The position numbers and the translations under genes are program-made. A stretch of DNA of 15,603 nt from Boothiomyces macroporosus (Eukaryota; Chytridiomycota; Chytridiomycetes; Rhizophydiales; Terramycetaceae), in assembly GCA_027604185.1 (NCBI GenBank), contig JADGKB010000197.1, positions 1 through 15,603 on the forward strand. Direction: 5' to 3'. Each line of letters opens with the position of its first letter. The stretch's first letter is position 1. This document shows positions 8,679-14,924 of the stretch, one piece after another. The notes beneath the pieces were generated by a model. It worked only from the letters and a program-made list of their open reading frames with translations. It searched no databases and was not told the DNA's origin.

Positions 8679-9240
8679 ATGCTCACTCTTCTCTTTTCTT
8701 CTGCTCTAGCTATCCCATCTACTTTAGTCAAGCGCAACTACATGGATTGCTCATCTGCTCCATACTGCGGGTAATTATTATTAATCTAGTCTCCTTGTAT
8801 TGGAAACTGGAAATGGAAGTGGAAATTACAACCATCCTACTCCAGCTGTTCATGGATTATGGCCTGAAACTGGTCGTTATGGTAACTCTGGATGTGTTGG
8901 TGGTTCAAAGAGTGCTAGTATCCCAAATGTATCTTGCTACAATGACTACAGCTTCCAAGAACATGAATGGACTGCTCATGGTGTTTGCGCAGCTGCTGAT
9001 CCAGATACTTTTTTCAACACTGTTTGCAATTTGAGCAGTGCTCCACTTCAAATGATGGCTGACTTGAACAGCCAAGGTTACAGCATTGACGACATTGCTT
9101 CTCAATTGGGTAGCAATGGATATCCTGTCTTTAACATTGATTACAACAATGCTCAAATTGAACTCTCTGTCTGTGCTGGTAGTGATGCCGTATGGCAAAT
9201 CGCTGATGTATCTCAATTTGACAGCGTTTGCAACTATTAA
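8679..9240 (+). CDS. Secreted ribonuclease T2
   Basis: Two exons, 8679-8770 and 8790-9240, separated by a 19-nt intron (GTAATT...AATCTAG), encode 180 residues. The N-terminus MLTLLFSSALA is a short signal peptide, followed by a Lys-Arg (residues 18-19) that could be a Kex2-type processing site. Both catalytic blocks of the family are present: CAS I VHGLWPE (H52) and CAS II HEWTAHGVC (E90, H94). RNase T2 enzymes cleave single-stranded RNA through 2',3'-cyclic phosphates and act in vacuoles or outside the cell. Seven cysteines remain in the mature region, in line with a disulfide-bonded secreted enzyme. At 180 residues it is smaller than typical fungal T2 enzymes (about 220-280). The start is the only ATG giving a signal peptide. 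AATAAA (9239-9244) overlaps the stop. It is convergent with MRPL16. Confidence 0.93.
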
Positions 9241-9412
9241 TAAACCATCTAGAATTTATTTTCTATTGACAAGTGAGCCTTTATTAGGCTTAGAGAAGGA
9301 ATTCCATCTTCATCTCGCGTACAGACCTGTAATTGTACCGATAAACAATAATTCACACAATGAACTCATTAAACCTTTTGCACTCAAATTCCAATCAATA
9401 GTAAACAAATAT

Positions 9413-10005
9413 TTATTTCAATTCTTTAATCTTTTGCTGATATTCATTCTCCTTCAATCTGTTGAGTATAAAGGAAGGTAAAACTCTTGGCGCCATTCTC
9501 ATTTCATCTTTCTTGACAATTCTAGTTCTAATTGGCAAGAACTGCTTTGCAATATCCAACGCTTTCTCGGCCAATTCTGGTCTAGCTCCTTTTACTTCAA
9601 ACAAGACTCTTCCTTCCGCAATCCACTGTGCGAAATAATCAACAGGTCCTTTTGTTAGAAATGAATACCTTTTCCTTTACCCATACGCACTTCTAGTGGT
9701 TTAGCTGTGACTGGTCTGTCTGGAAATACTCTCATTATTAGTGACGCTGTCTTTTCCTGTTTCAAAAATCTGCGAAGTGCTTGGCGAACAACATCCATTT
9801 GCTTATCACTTAACCTTCCGCCTTCAATAGCTTGTAATCCATAATCACCAAAGTATACGGTTGTTGATTTGATAGAGTCTGTTGGAGAACGGAATATTCC
9901 TTTGAATGCTTTCTTGTTTTTTAGTTTCTTTGGTCTGTAGTTGGCTACCGCTGTTCTGATTTGCGAAAATGTCGGTTGAAATAGCTTTACTCTGAGGTTG
10001 AACAT
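9413..10005 (-). CDS. MRPL16: Mitochondrial large-subunit ribosomal protein uL16m (L16)
   Basis: Two exons on the minus strand, 9669-10005 and 9413-9648, separated by a 20-nt intron (9649-9668, GTATTC...ACAAAAG), encode 190 residues. The join restores the hallmark EVRMGKGKGPVDYF, and other L16 signatures are STTVYFGDYGLQA, RRFLKQEKTASLIMRVFPD and GRVLFEVKGARPELAEKAL. The protein binds 23S-type rRNA near the peptidyl-transferase centre of the mitochondrial ribosome. Residues 1-35 (MFNLRVKLFQPTFSQIR, then KKLKNKK) are basic and free of acidic residues, as expected for a mitochondrial targeting sequence. ATG at 10005-10003 is chosen; the frame stays open to about 10047 but with no ATG there. AATAAA (9412-9417) overlaps the TAA stop. 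A 13-bp tandem repeat begins 45 bp upstream of the start. Confidence 0.94.
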
Positions 10006-10049
10006 TTTCTGATTGTTGAAATTTTTTTTTGGAAATGCAACATACAAAC

Positions 10050-10097
10050 GTGAGTCGCTTTGGTGAGTTGCTTTGGTGAGTTGCTTTAGTGTGTTGC
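10050..10097. repeat. Tandem repeat, about 3.7 x 13 bp, upstream of MRPL16
   Basis: Units GTGAGTCGCTTTG (10050-10062), GTGAGTTGCTTTG (10063-10075), GTGAGTTGCTTTA (10076-10088) and a partial GTGTGTTGC (10089-10097). It begins 45 bp upstream of the MRPL16 start codon, so it would lie in the leader or core promoter of that minus-strand gene. Confidence 0.85.
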
Positions 10098-10210
10098 ATT
10101 GATGTGATTAGAATTACATACTAGGGATAATGATTCAGGTGAGCTTTTGAAATTGTAATTATTGATTGGTGAACAAAGTAAACAAGATAATTGAATATTG
10201 ATTTCTATCT

Positions 10211-10543
10211 TTATTGATTAACCCAACACCTATTTACAATCGCCATTGGAACATCCTGGTATTCCCCTCCATCAAACTCCTTTTCCAACTTGATTTCGTT
10301 TTCTTCCAACCCAGGAGTGATCATGAGATTATAACTGCAATAGAATAAGATAGTGAACGGAATGAGCAGAAACAAATAAAGCGGCACCGTAATTGCATAA
10401 ATTTTGCTTGGGTAGTAAGTGGTGATTTGGTTCAAATAAATACTGGGAACAAAAGCCCAGACCAGGTAAAAAATCAAGAGCATGATTGTAGAGACGTACA
10501 GAATGAACCCATAGCTCTCCCTAGCAGAGGTTTGTTCTTCCAT
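10211..10543 (-). CDS. PIG-P / Gpi19, subunit of GPI-GlcNAc transferase
   Basis: An intronless 110-residue membrane protein with the PIG-P domain: ESYGFILYVSTIMLLIFYLVWAFVP forms the first transmembrane helix, and TTYYPSKIYAITVPLYLFLLIPF plus FYCSYNLMITPGL forms the second with the conserved YYP motif between. The C-terminal YQDVPMAIVNR matches the family's short terminal motif. PIG-P belongs to the endoplasmic-reticulum complex that transfers GlcNAc from UDP-GlcNAc to phosphatidylinositol, the first step of GPI-anchor synthesis; it is a non-catalytic subunit. Length fits the small fungal forms. The ATG at 10541-10543 is only 18 bp from the divergent AP-1 sigma ATG. The AATAAA signal (10210-10215) contains the stop codon. 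Confidence 0.93.
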   Translation of the reverse strand: MEEQTSARESYGFILYVSTIMLLIFYLVWAFVPSIYLNQITTYYPSKIYAITVPLYLFLLIPFTILFYCSYNLMITPGLEENEIKLEKEFDGGEYQDVPMAIVNRCWVNQ

Positions 10544-10561
10544 AAAAAATTCAATCGCGAA
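10544..10561. promoter_or_regulatory. 18-bp divergent start-codon spacer (PIG-P / AP-1 sigma)
   Basis: Only 18 bp separate two start codons pointing away from each other. Both starts are supported by family alignment ([14 protein letters not shown] for sigma, short N-terminus for PIG-P). The transcripts must therefore either be nearly leaderless or overlap each other's coding sequence. Confidence 0.6.
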
Positions 10562-11048
10562 ATGGCGATAAAATTCTTGCTGCTAGTATCAAGACAAGGG
10601 AAAATCAGGTTGACGAAATGGTTTACTTCCGACTGGTCGATAAAGGAAAAGACCAAAGTCGTTAAAGATGTTTCAACAACTGTTCTGCAACGAAAGACGA
10701 AAATGTGTAATGTGCTGGAATTCAAAGAGTTTAAAGTGGTGTATAGAAGGTAGGATTGTCTAACAAGGTATGCGAGTTTGTTTTTTATCGCTGGAACCGA
10801 TGTTGACGAGAATGAATTGTTGGCGTTGGAGGTAATTCACAGATACGTGGAAGTGCTTGACAAGTGGTTTATGAATGTATGTGAACTGGATATAATTTTT
10901 AATTTTCAACAAGCGTATGCGATCATTGATGAAGTGTTGATTGCTGGTAAAATGCTTTAATTTAGGTGAATTACAAGAGAGCAGCAAGAGGGTTGTGTTG
11001 AGTACGTTAAAGAGACAAGACGAAACTATAAAGGAAGCTAATCAATAA
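10562..11048 (+). CDS. AP-1 clathrin adaptor complex, sigma subunit
   Basis: Three exons, 10562-10749, 10768-10946 and 10966-11048, separated by introns of 18 nt (GTAGGATTGTCTAACAAG) and 19 nt (GTAAAATGCTTTAATTTAG), encode 149 residues. The protein follows the sigma-adaptin pattern throughout: [80 protein letters not shown] and [13 protein letters not shown]. It is a small subunit of the AP-1 complex that recruits clathrin at the trans-Golgi and endosomes. [11 protein letters not shown] and the KVVYRRYAS block favour AP-1 over AP-2, AP-3 or COPI zeta, though AP-2 sigma is the main alternative. Exon 3 is small and ends about 8 residues earlier than animal homologues. AATAAA (11044-11049) contains the stop codon. 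Confidence 0.94.
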
Positions 11049-11073
11049 AGCATTTATTTGTAAGATCATATCT

Positions 11074-11243
11074 TTAATTGCGTGCAAATCTGACTGCCAC
11101 AATGAAATTCTCAATGAGATCTTGGGCTGCATTAGTAGTTGATGACTGAACTCTTCCTGCCAAAAAATGTCTACTTGTCAAATTAGTAATGCAAGTGGGG
11201 ATGCAGAGTAGTTTACATCTGTAACATTCTCATATCAATAGTT
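11074..11243 (-). pseudogene. 3' remnant (or last exon) of a paralogue of the secreted helical protein
   Basis: An open minus-strand frame ends in TAA at 11076-11074. Its last 19 residues, NAAQDLIENFIVAVRFARN, match the C-terminus of the gene at 11387-12031 (EAGQDLIDKLIVGVKKARQ) with 10 identities, and the nucleotides agree over about 60 bases including the stop region (CAAGATCT, ATTGA, ATTGT, GTCA). Upstream of that the frame (CIPTCITNLTSRHFLAG) no longer matches, and an in-frame TGA closes it at about 11244. No ATG-started gene is visible, so this is most likely a decayed tandem copy; a terminal exon of a spliced gene is a weaker option. Confidence 0.55.
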
Positions 11244-11386
11244 CAAATGCAAATTCTTTATTCAACCTATCTACGAGCATAAATTACTCCAGCGATAAAG
11301 TTGTATGGATAAGTGTGAGAAATTGAAGTACACGTATGATACTTCAATAGCGATCTATTCAAATAAATAGTAACAGTAAATCGGAT

Positions 11387-12031
11387 TTATTGTCTTGCTT
11401 TTTTGACACCTACAATAAGCTTGTCAATCAGATCTTGACCAGCTTCAATATGCTGTTCGTACTTGGCTTTTCCAAAGCTTTCACATTCTTCCAGTAAAGA
11501 ACTGCCAGCTATGACTTGGTCAATAATACGGTTGTCATAGTAGTTTCTACTGAGAATATTGCCACATTCTTTAGCAGACCTTGGCAAGTATACGTACAAA
11601 CTTTCCAAGATATTTAGAGGAGGTTCTTGAACCATTACAATCGAATTTTTGAGTTTATATTGAGGTGAAACATGATGAATTTGAATATCCTTTTTTTCCA
11701 AGTCATTCAAGAACCATTTAGCTTGTTGAAGCATCGCTGGGTTTGGCCATTTGCTGTTTGACATTTCTTCAATATTGTTCCTGACCAACTCTACAAACTT
11801 TGCATCAAAATTAGCCTTGAATTCTTCTACAGTTTTTGCGGCAAGGTTATCAAAATCTTGAATATCCTGTTTTGCTTTGATTCTGAATTGCTTGAGCTTT
11901 TCCAATTCGATTTCTTCAAAGCTTGGAATATTCGGTTCAGTAGCCGCAGTTGCCATGTTGGAGCTGCCAGCAAGCAACTGCTGTTGGTGAGCAAGGACGG
12001 ATAAAATTAAGAGTGCTAGCTTTTGAAACAT
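11387..12031 (-). CDS. Secreted helical protein of unknown family
   Basis: An intronless 214-residue protein with a clear signal peptide (residues 1 to about 22: MFQKLALLILSVLA..., cleavage probably after LLAG). The mature part is acidic/basic mixed and strongly helical: residues about 36-90 (EEIELEKLKQFRIKAKQDIQDF, VEEFKANFDAKFVELV) look like a coiled coil or helical bundle. There are two cysteines (C156, C183), compatible with one disulfide. I do not recognise the family and see no catalytic motif. A 3' remnant of a second copy lies just downstream at 11074-11243, so the family has duplicated locally. The gene is divergent from the GNAT gene, with 159 bp between starts. AATAAA (11386-11391) overlaps the stop. 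A secreted effector or wall-associated protein is conceivable but unsupported. Confidence 0.75.
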   Translation of the reverse strand: MFQKLALLILSVLAHQQQLLAGSSNMATAATEPNIPSFEEIELEKLKQFRIKAKQDIQDFDNLAAKTVEEFKANFDAKFVELVRNNIEEMSNSKWPNPAMLQQAKWFLNDLEKKDIQIHHVSPQYKLKNSIVMVQEPPLNILESLYVYLPRSAKECGNILSRNYYDNRIIDQVIAGSSLLEECESFGKAKYEQHIEAGQDLIDKLIVGVKKARQ

Positions 12032-12190
12032 TTTGGGTAAAGAATACCAAGCACTAATGAAAATGGATTCAAATAAGAAAATTTGGATCAGTTAATTGAA
12101 TAAGCAAGACAATTAGTGTACTACTTACCGATTACCAATATAATAGGTGAGCCAACCACTTTGCAAACCGGCTCCGAAAGTTTACAAAAA

Positions 12191-12733
12191 ATGTCCACAG
12201 TCGCAGTACAATTAGCTCAAGAAAGACACTTGCCTCAAATCCTTCAATTATCAAAGATCAATAATAAAAACAATTTAACACCAGAAGAACAGTCCGAAGG
12301 ATTCACAACTGCAGAATACTCTTTGGATTTCATGAAGCAACTACACGCAGAGACTCCAGCAATAGTAGCGCTAGACAACGATAAAGTAGTTGGATATGTG
12401 ATTGCCGTTCCTAAACACTTGGCTGCTCATCATCCGCTGTTAGAAGACATGGTAAATCAAATCGATCAGAACCAATACAAGGATTTTAAAAATATGGATT
12501 ATATTGTTGTTGGACAATTGTGTGTCGCTAAAGATTACCGTGGAATGGGATTAGTGCCAAAAATGTACAGCCAATTAAAGACTGAGTATCAGCGATATGA
12601 TTGCGCTGTTACCGATATTGATCAGAGGAACATTAGATCAAAGAAAGCTCACTTGAAATCAGGGTGGAAGACCTTTGGAGAGATTACGTTCAGCGGTATT
12701 CAATTTGAATTGATTATCCAAGAATTTCACTAA
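12191..12733 (+). CDS. GNAT-family N-acetyltransferase, copy 1
   Basis: A 180-residue intronless protein with the GNAT fold: beta-strand IVALDNDKVVGYVIAVPKH, then VVGQLCVAKDYRGMGLVPKMY, where YRGMGL (residues 116-121) is the acetyl-CoA pyrophosphate-binding loop (motif A, R/Q-x-x-G-x-G/A), and a C-terminal NIRSKKAHLKSGWKTFGE block typical of the beta6-beta7 region (N-x-x-S-x-x-x-H-x-x-x-G-W/F). The enzyme should transfer an acyl group from acyl-CoA to an amine; the acceptor is unknown. The ATG at 12191 is chosen because it aligns with the start of the downstream paralogue; the frame is open to 12116 but has no earlier ATG. AATAAA (12732-12737) overlaps the stop. It forms a tandem pair with 12984-13520, with roughly 55 percent identity by eye. 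Confidence 0.9.
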   Translation: MSTVAVQLAQERHLPQILQLSKINNKNNLTPEEQSEGFTTAEYSLDFMKQLHAETPAIVALDNDKVVGYVIAVPKHLAAHHPLLEDMVNQIDQNQYKDFKNMDYIVVGQLCVAKDYRGMGLVPKMYSQLKTEYQRYDCAVTDIDQRNIRSKKAHLKSGWKTFGEITFSGIQFELIIQEFH

Positions 12734-12818
12734 TAAAAACAATCGAGATTTGAGGCATCGGATTATTTAGTACTGCCTTTTAAACACATTAGATTGGCTC
12801 TATTTAATGATTACAAAA

Positions 12819-12954
12819 GTAGTTTCTATATACCCACTTTATTCAATTCCTAGTAGTTTCTATATAACCACTTTATTCAATTCCTAGTAGCTTCTATATA
12901 ACCACTTATTAAATTGCTAGTGGTTTCTATATATAACCCCTTATTCAATTTCTA
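12819..12954. repeat. Tandem repeat, 4 x about 34 bp, each with a TATA-like core
   Basis: Four units at 12819-12852 (34 bp), 12853-12886 (34), 12887-12919 (33) and 12920-12954 (35). The core reads GTAGTTTCTATATAACCAC, followed by TTTATTCAATTCCTA. Every unit contains TATATA or TATATAA. The array lies between the two GNAT genes and ends 29 bp before the ATG of copy 2, so it occupies that gene's core promoter. Confidence 0.92.
12928..12936 (+). promoter_or_regulatory. Best TATA box candidate for GNAT copy 2
   Basis: TATATATAA in the last repeat unit lies 56 bp upstream of the ATG at 12984. The three upstream repeat units carry similar TATATA(A) cores that could serve as alternative start-site selectors. 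Confidence 0.45.
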
Positions 12955-12983
12955 TTTGAAAAAAGTTTCCAAATCTCTTTGAA

Positions 12984-13520
12984 ATGAGTCAAATTGGAAA
13001 AGCTCAACCTCACCATTTACCCCAAATCCTACACTTGTCTTTTATCAATAACAAAAAGAATTTATCTCCAGAAGAATTAGCAGGAGGCTTTACTACTGCA
13101 GAATACAGTCTAGAATTCTTACAGCAACTACAAAAAGAAACTCCCCCAATCGTAGCCCTAGATAATGACACAGTAGTAGGGTATATAATTGTAAGTCCAA
13201 AGCATTTATCCAACGGCCATCCTTACTTGATTGAATTTGTGGATAAAATTGAAAACAAGGATTACAAGGATTTCAAAAAACTGCAATATCTTTTAATTGG
13301 TCAGCTGTGTATAGCAAAAGAATTTAGAGGAAAAGGACTGGTGAATAAAATGTATGCTGCAATGGAAGAGGAGTACAAGGATTTTGATTGTGCTATTGCT
13401 GATGTCGATTTGAAAAACGAACCGTCTAGAAGGGCTCATTATAAAGCTGGATGGAAAGTATTTGGAGAGGATATGTATGGTGGTGTTCCTTGTGAGTTTA
13501 TCATTAAAGAATTTCATTAA
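12984..13520 (+). CDS. GNAT-family N-acetyltransferase, copy 2
   Basis: A 178-residue intronless paralogue of the preceding gene. It shares HLPQILHLS, GFTTAEYSLEF, IVALDNDTVVGYIIVSPKHL, the CoA-binding loop FRGKGL (residues 114-119) in LIGQLCIAKEFRGKGLVNKMY, and the EPSRRAHYKAGWKVFGE block. All structural landmarks of an active GNAT enzyme are present; the acceptor is unknown. The two copies differ mainly between residues 75 and 100 and after the motif A helix, where acceptor specificity often lies in this fold. Unlike copy 1 it lacks an AATAAA at the stop codon, and its promoter consists of the 34-bp TATA-bearing tandem array, so the copies are probably expressed differently. Confidence 0.9.
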   Translation: MSQIGKAQPHHLPQILHLSFINNKKNLSPEELAGGFTTAEYSLEFLQQLQKETPPIVALDNDTVVGYIIVSPKHLSNGHPYLIEFVDKIENKDYKDFKKLQYLLIGQLCIAKEFRGKGLVNKMYAAMEEEYKDFDCAIADVDLKNEPSRRAHYKAGWKVFGEDMYGGVPCEFIIKEFH

Positions 13521-13940
13521 TATACTCTTGTTTGGGTCTGTATTCCATAAGACAAAAATTGAACGTTCACGGGCTGAATCAACTCAGCTCGACCCATTCT
13601 GTTGTATCCTTTTACTTTGACTTTATGCTTATAATTTGATTAGGTGCTTGTAATAATCAGCAGGCCGGATGCTGGATGGGGATTGCCACAGTCCCCACTA
13701 CCCTTAAAATTGGGATAACCGAGCCCAAAAAAGCCAAAATTACTTTGTAAAAATACTGGCAATCGAACGGCGTCCGAATCCCACACAATTACCTGGTATA
13801 CTATAAAACAGCTCGAATAAGCAGAGTTCATCTAACACTTTGACAAAGAATATTTGAACCCTTAAGTCGCCTCAAAATGTTTCATTAAAACGCCAAAGGC
13901 TTCACATAAATACGAATGATCAAGATTGATATTAATCTTG
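13521..13940. other. Intergenic region before GPCR copy 1
   Basis: Contains a small hairpin GGGGA...TCCCC (about 13677-13695), a TATAAA at 13802-13807, and the 14-base GTCGCCTCAAAATG (13866-13879) that recurs upstream of GPCR copy 2. A 63-codon minus-strand frame (13640-13831) has no recognisable domain and is not called. Confidence 0.5.
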
Positions 13941-13942
13941 AT
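13919..13942 (+). promoter_or_regulatory. Perfect inverted repeat overlapping the GPCR start codon
   Basis: ATCAAGATT (13919-13927) and AATCTTGAT (13934-13942) are exact 9-bp inverted arms with a 6-base loop. The right arm includes the A and T of the ATG at 13941, so an RNA hairpin would bury the start codon. It is AT-rich and therefore weak. Confidence 0.45.
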
Positions 13943-14924
13943 GGCTTTCACTGCAAACCAACTTGAAATCCTTAACGTCATAGTAAAGATATCAGCGTCA
14001 TTGGGTGTGATTGGATTTACCCTTGTATCTTATCAGTTTATAAAGTATAACAGTGAATTCAAATCTGCGATGGGAAAAATAGTGATCGTATTGGCTTTAG
14101 GAGATTTGATGGATTCTTGTGTTAAAGCTATTGGGCCCATAGGATACTCGTGGGGAACAGAAACTGCACTTTGCCAGTTTCAAGGTAGTGTGATTCTATT
14201 CGCAAACAACTCTTCAATATTCAATAGTTTAACGATTGGCTTATGGGCTGTATATCTAACGTACTTTAATGGTGATGTAAAGTACATTTTACGGAACGAT
14301 TATAAATTTATTGGGGTTAATCTATGTATTGCTTGCACATTCGCACTCTTGGCTGCACTACTACCTCCAAGCTCATACCAAAGTAAAACACACATGATTG
14401 GAAATGCGGACTTATGGTGCTTTATCAGTAGCAAGTTTGTATTCTATCAAATGTTTCTGCAGTTCATCTGGGTATTCATTGTCACTTTCTTGAACACAAT
14501 CTTTATCTTACTGACATGGAGGTTTTCAGCCTGTACACACATGGGGCAAAGATCTAGACACACCAAAGCATTCATAACAAGACTGCTATATTATCTAGCA
14601 GCGTTCTTGATTGTATGGATTCCCATTACCATTAACCGAATGGTGGTTGCAGCTACTGGAAACAGTTATTTCATACTAGCAGTCATTCAAGCAATGGTTT
14701 CTCCATCTAGAGGATTTTACTACGCGCTTGCGTTTATTCTATCAAAGGGAGCATCGTCCGCTCCCACACTGAATGAATCGACGTCACAAATTAGTAAAGC
14801 AAACGAGTCAAGCTACCCAAACTCAAGTAGAATTGTAGATGTAAATAATCCAGATAACAGTGCTGTTGAACAGTACGAAAATATCTTTGAAATTGACCAG
14901 TACTTTAATAAACCATTTGTATAA
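13941..14924 (+). CDS. Seven-transmembrane receptor, cAMP-receptor-like (class E-like GPCR), copy 1
   Basis: A 327-residue intronless protein with seven hydrophobic segments: about residues 8-34, 43-65, 78-106, 122-141, 165-195, 215-240 and 248-270. Family-type landmarks are LALGDLMDSCV in TM2, a cysteine (ALCQFQG) before TM3 and the DLWCFIS segment before TM5 (likely disulfide partners), a basic loop (GQRSRHTKAF) before TM6, IVWIPITINR in TM6 and SPSRGFYYALAFIL in TM7, resembling Dictyostelium cAR and related fungal receptors. The cytoplasmic tail is Ser/Asn-rich, suited to phosphorylation. It should signal through heterotrimeric G proteins; the ligand is unknown. The first ATG in frame is at 13941. 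A second copy begins at 15372. AATAAA (14907-14912) lies inside the last codons. Confidence 0.87.
   Translation: MAFTANQLEILNVIVKISASLGVIGFTLVSYQFIKYNSEFKSAMGKIVIVLALGDLMDSCVKAIGPIGYSWGTETALCQFQGSVILFANNSSIFNSLTIGLWAVYLTYFNGDVKYILRNDYKFIGVNLCIACTFALLAALLPPSSYQSKTHMIGNADLWCFISSKFVFYQMFLQFIWVFIVTFLNTIFILLTWRFSACTHMGQRSRHTKAFITRLLYYLAAFLIVWIPITINRMVVAATGNSYFILAVIQAMVSPSRGFYYALAFILSKGASSAPTLNESTSQISKANESSYPNSSRIVDVNNPDNSAVEQYENIFEIDQYFNKPFV

Noticed and set aside
10006..10047. N-terminal extension of MRPL16 beginning at TTG
   Set aside because: Not an ATG; the ATG at 10005 already gives a good mitochondrial targeting sequence.
12116..12190. N-terminal extension of GNAT copy 1 beginning at GTG
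   Set aside because: No ATG in the extension, and the paralogue aligns from the ATG at 12191.
12819..12954. CRISPR array
   Set aside because: The four units are directly adjacent without unique spacers, and the surrounding genes are eukaryotic.
13640..13831. 63-codon ATG-started minus-strand frame upstream of GPCR copy 1
   Set aside because: No recognisable domain or signal peptide and no homologous frame upstream of GPCR copy 2.
13926..13940. N-terminal extension of GPCR copy 1 beginning at TTG
   Set aside because: The first in-frame ATG is 13941, and the MAFTANQLE start matches MGFTIQEVQ of copy 2.
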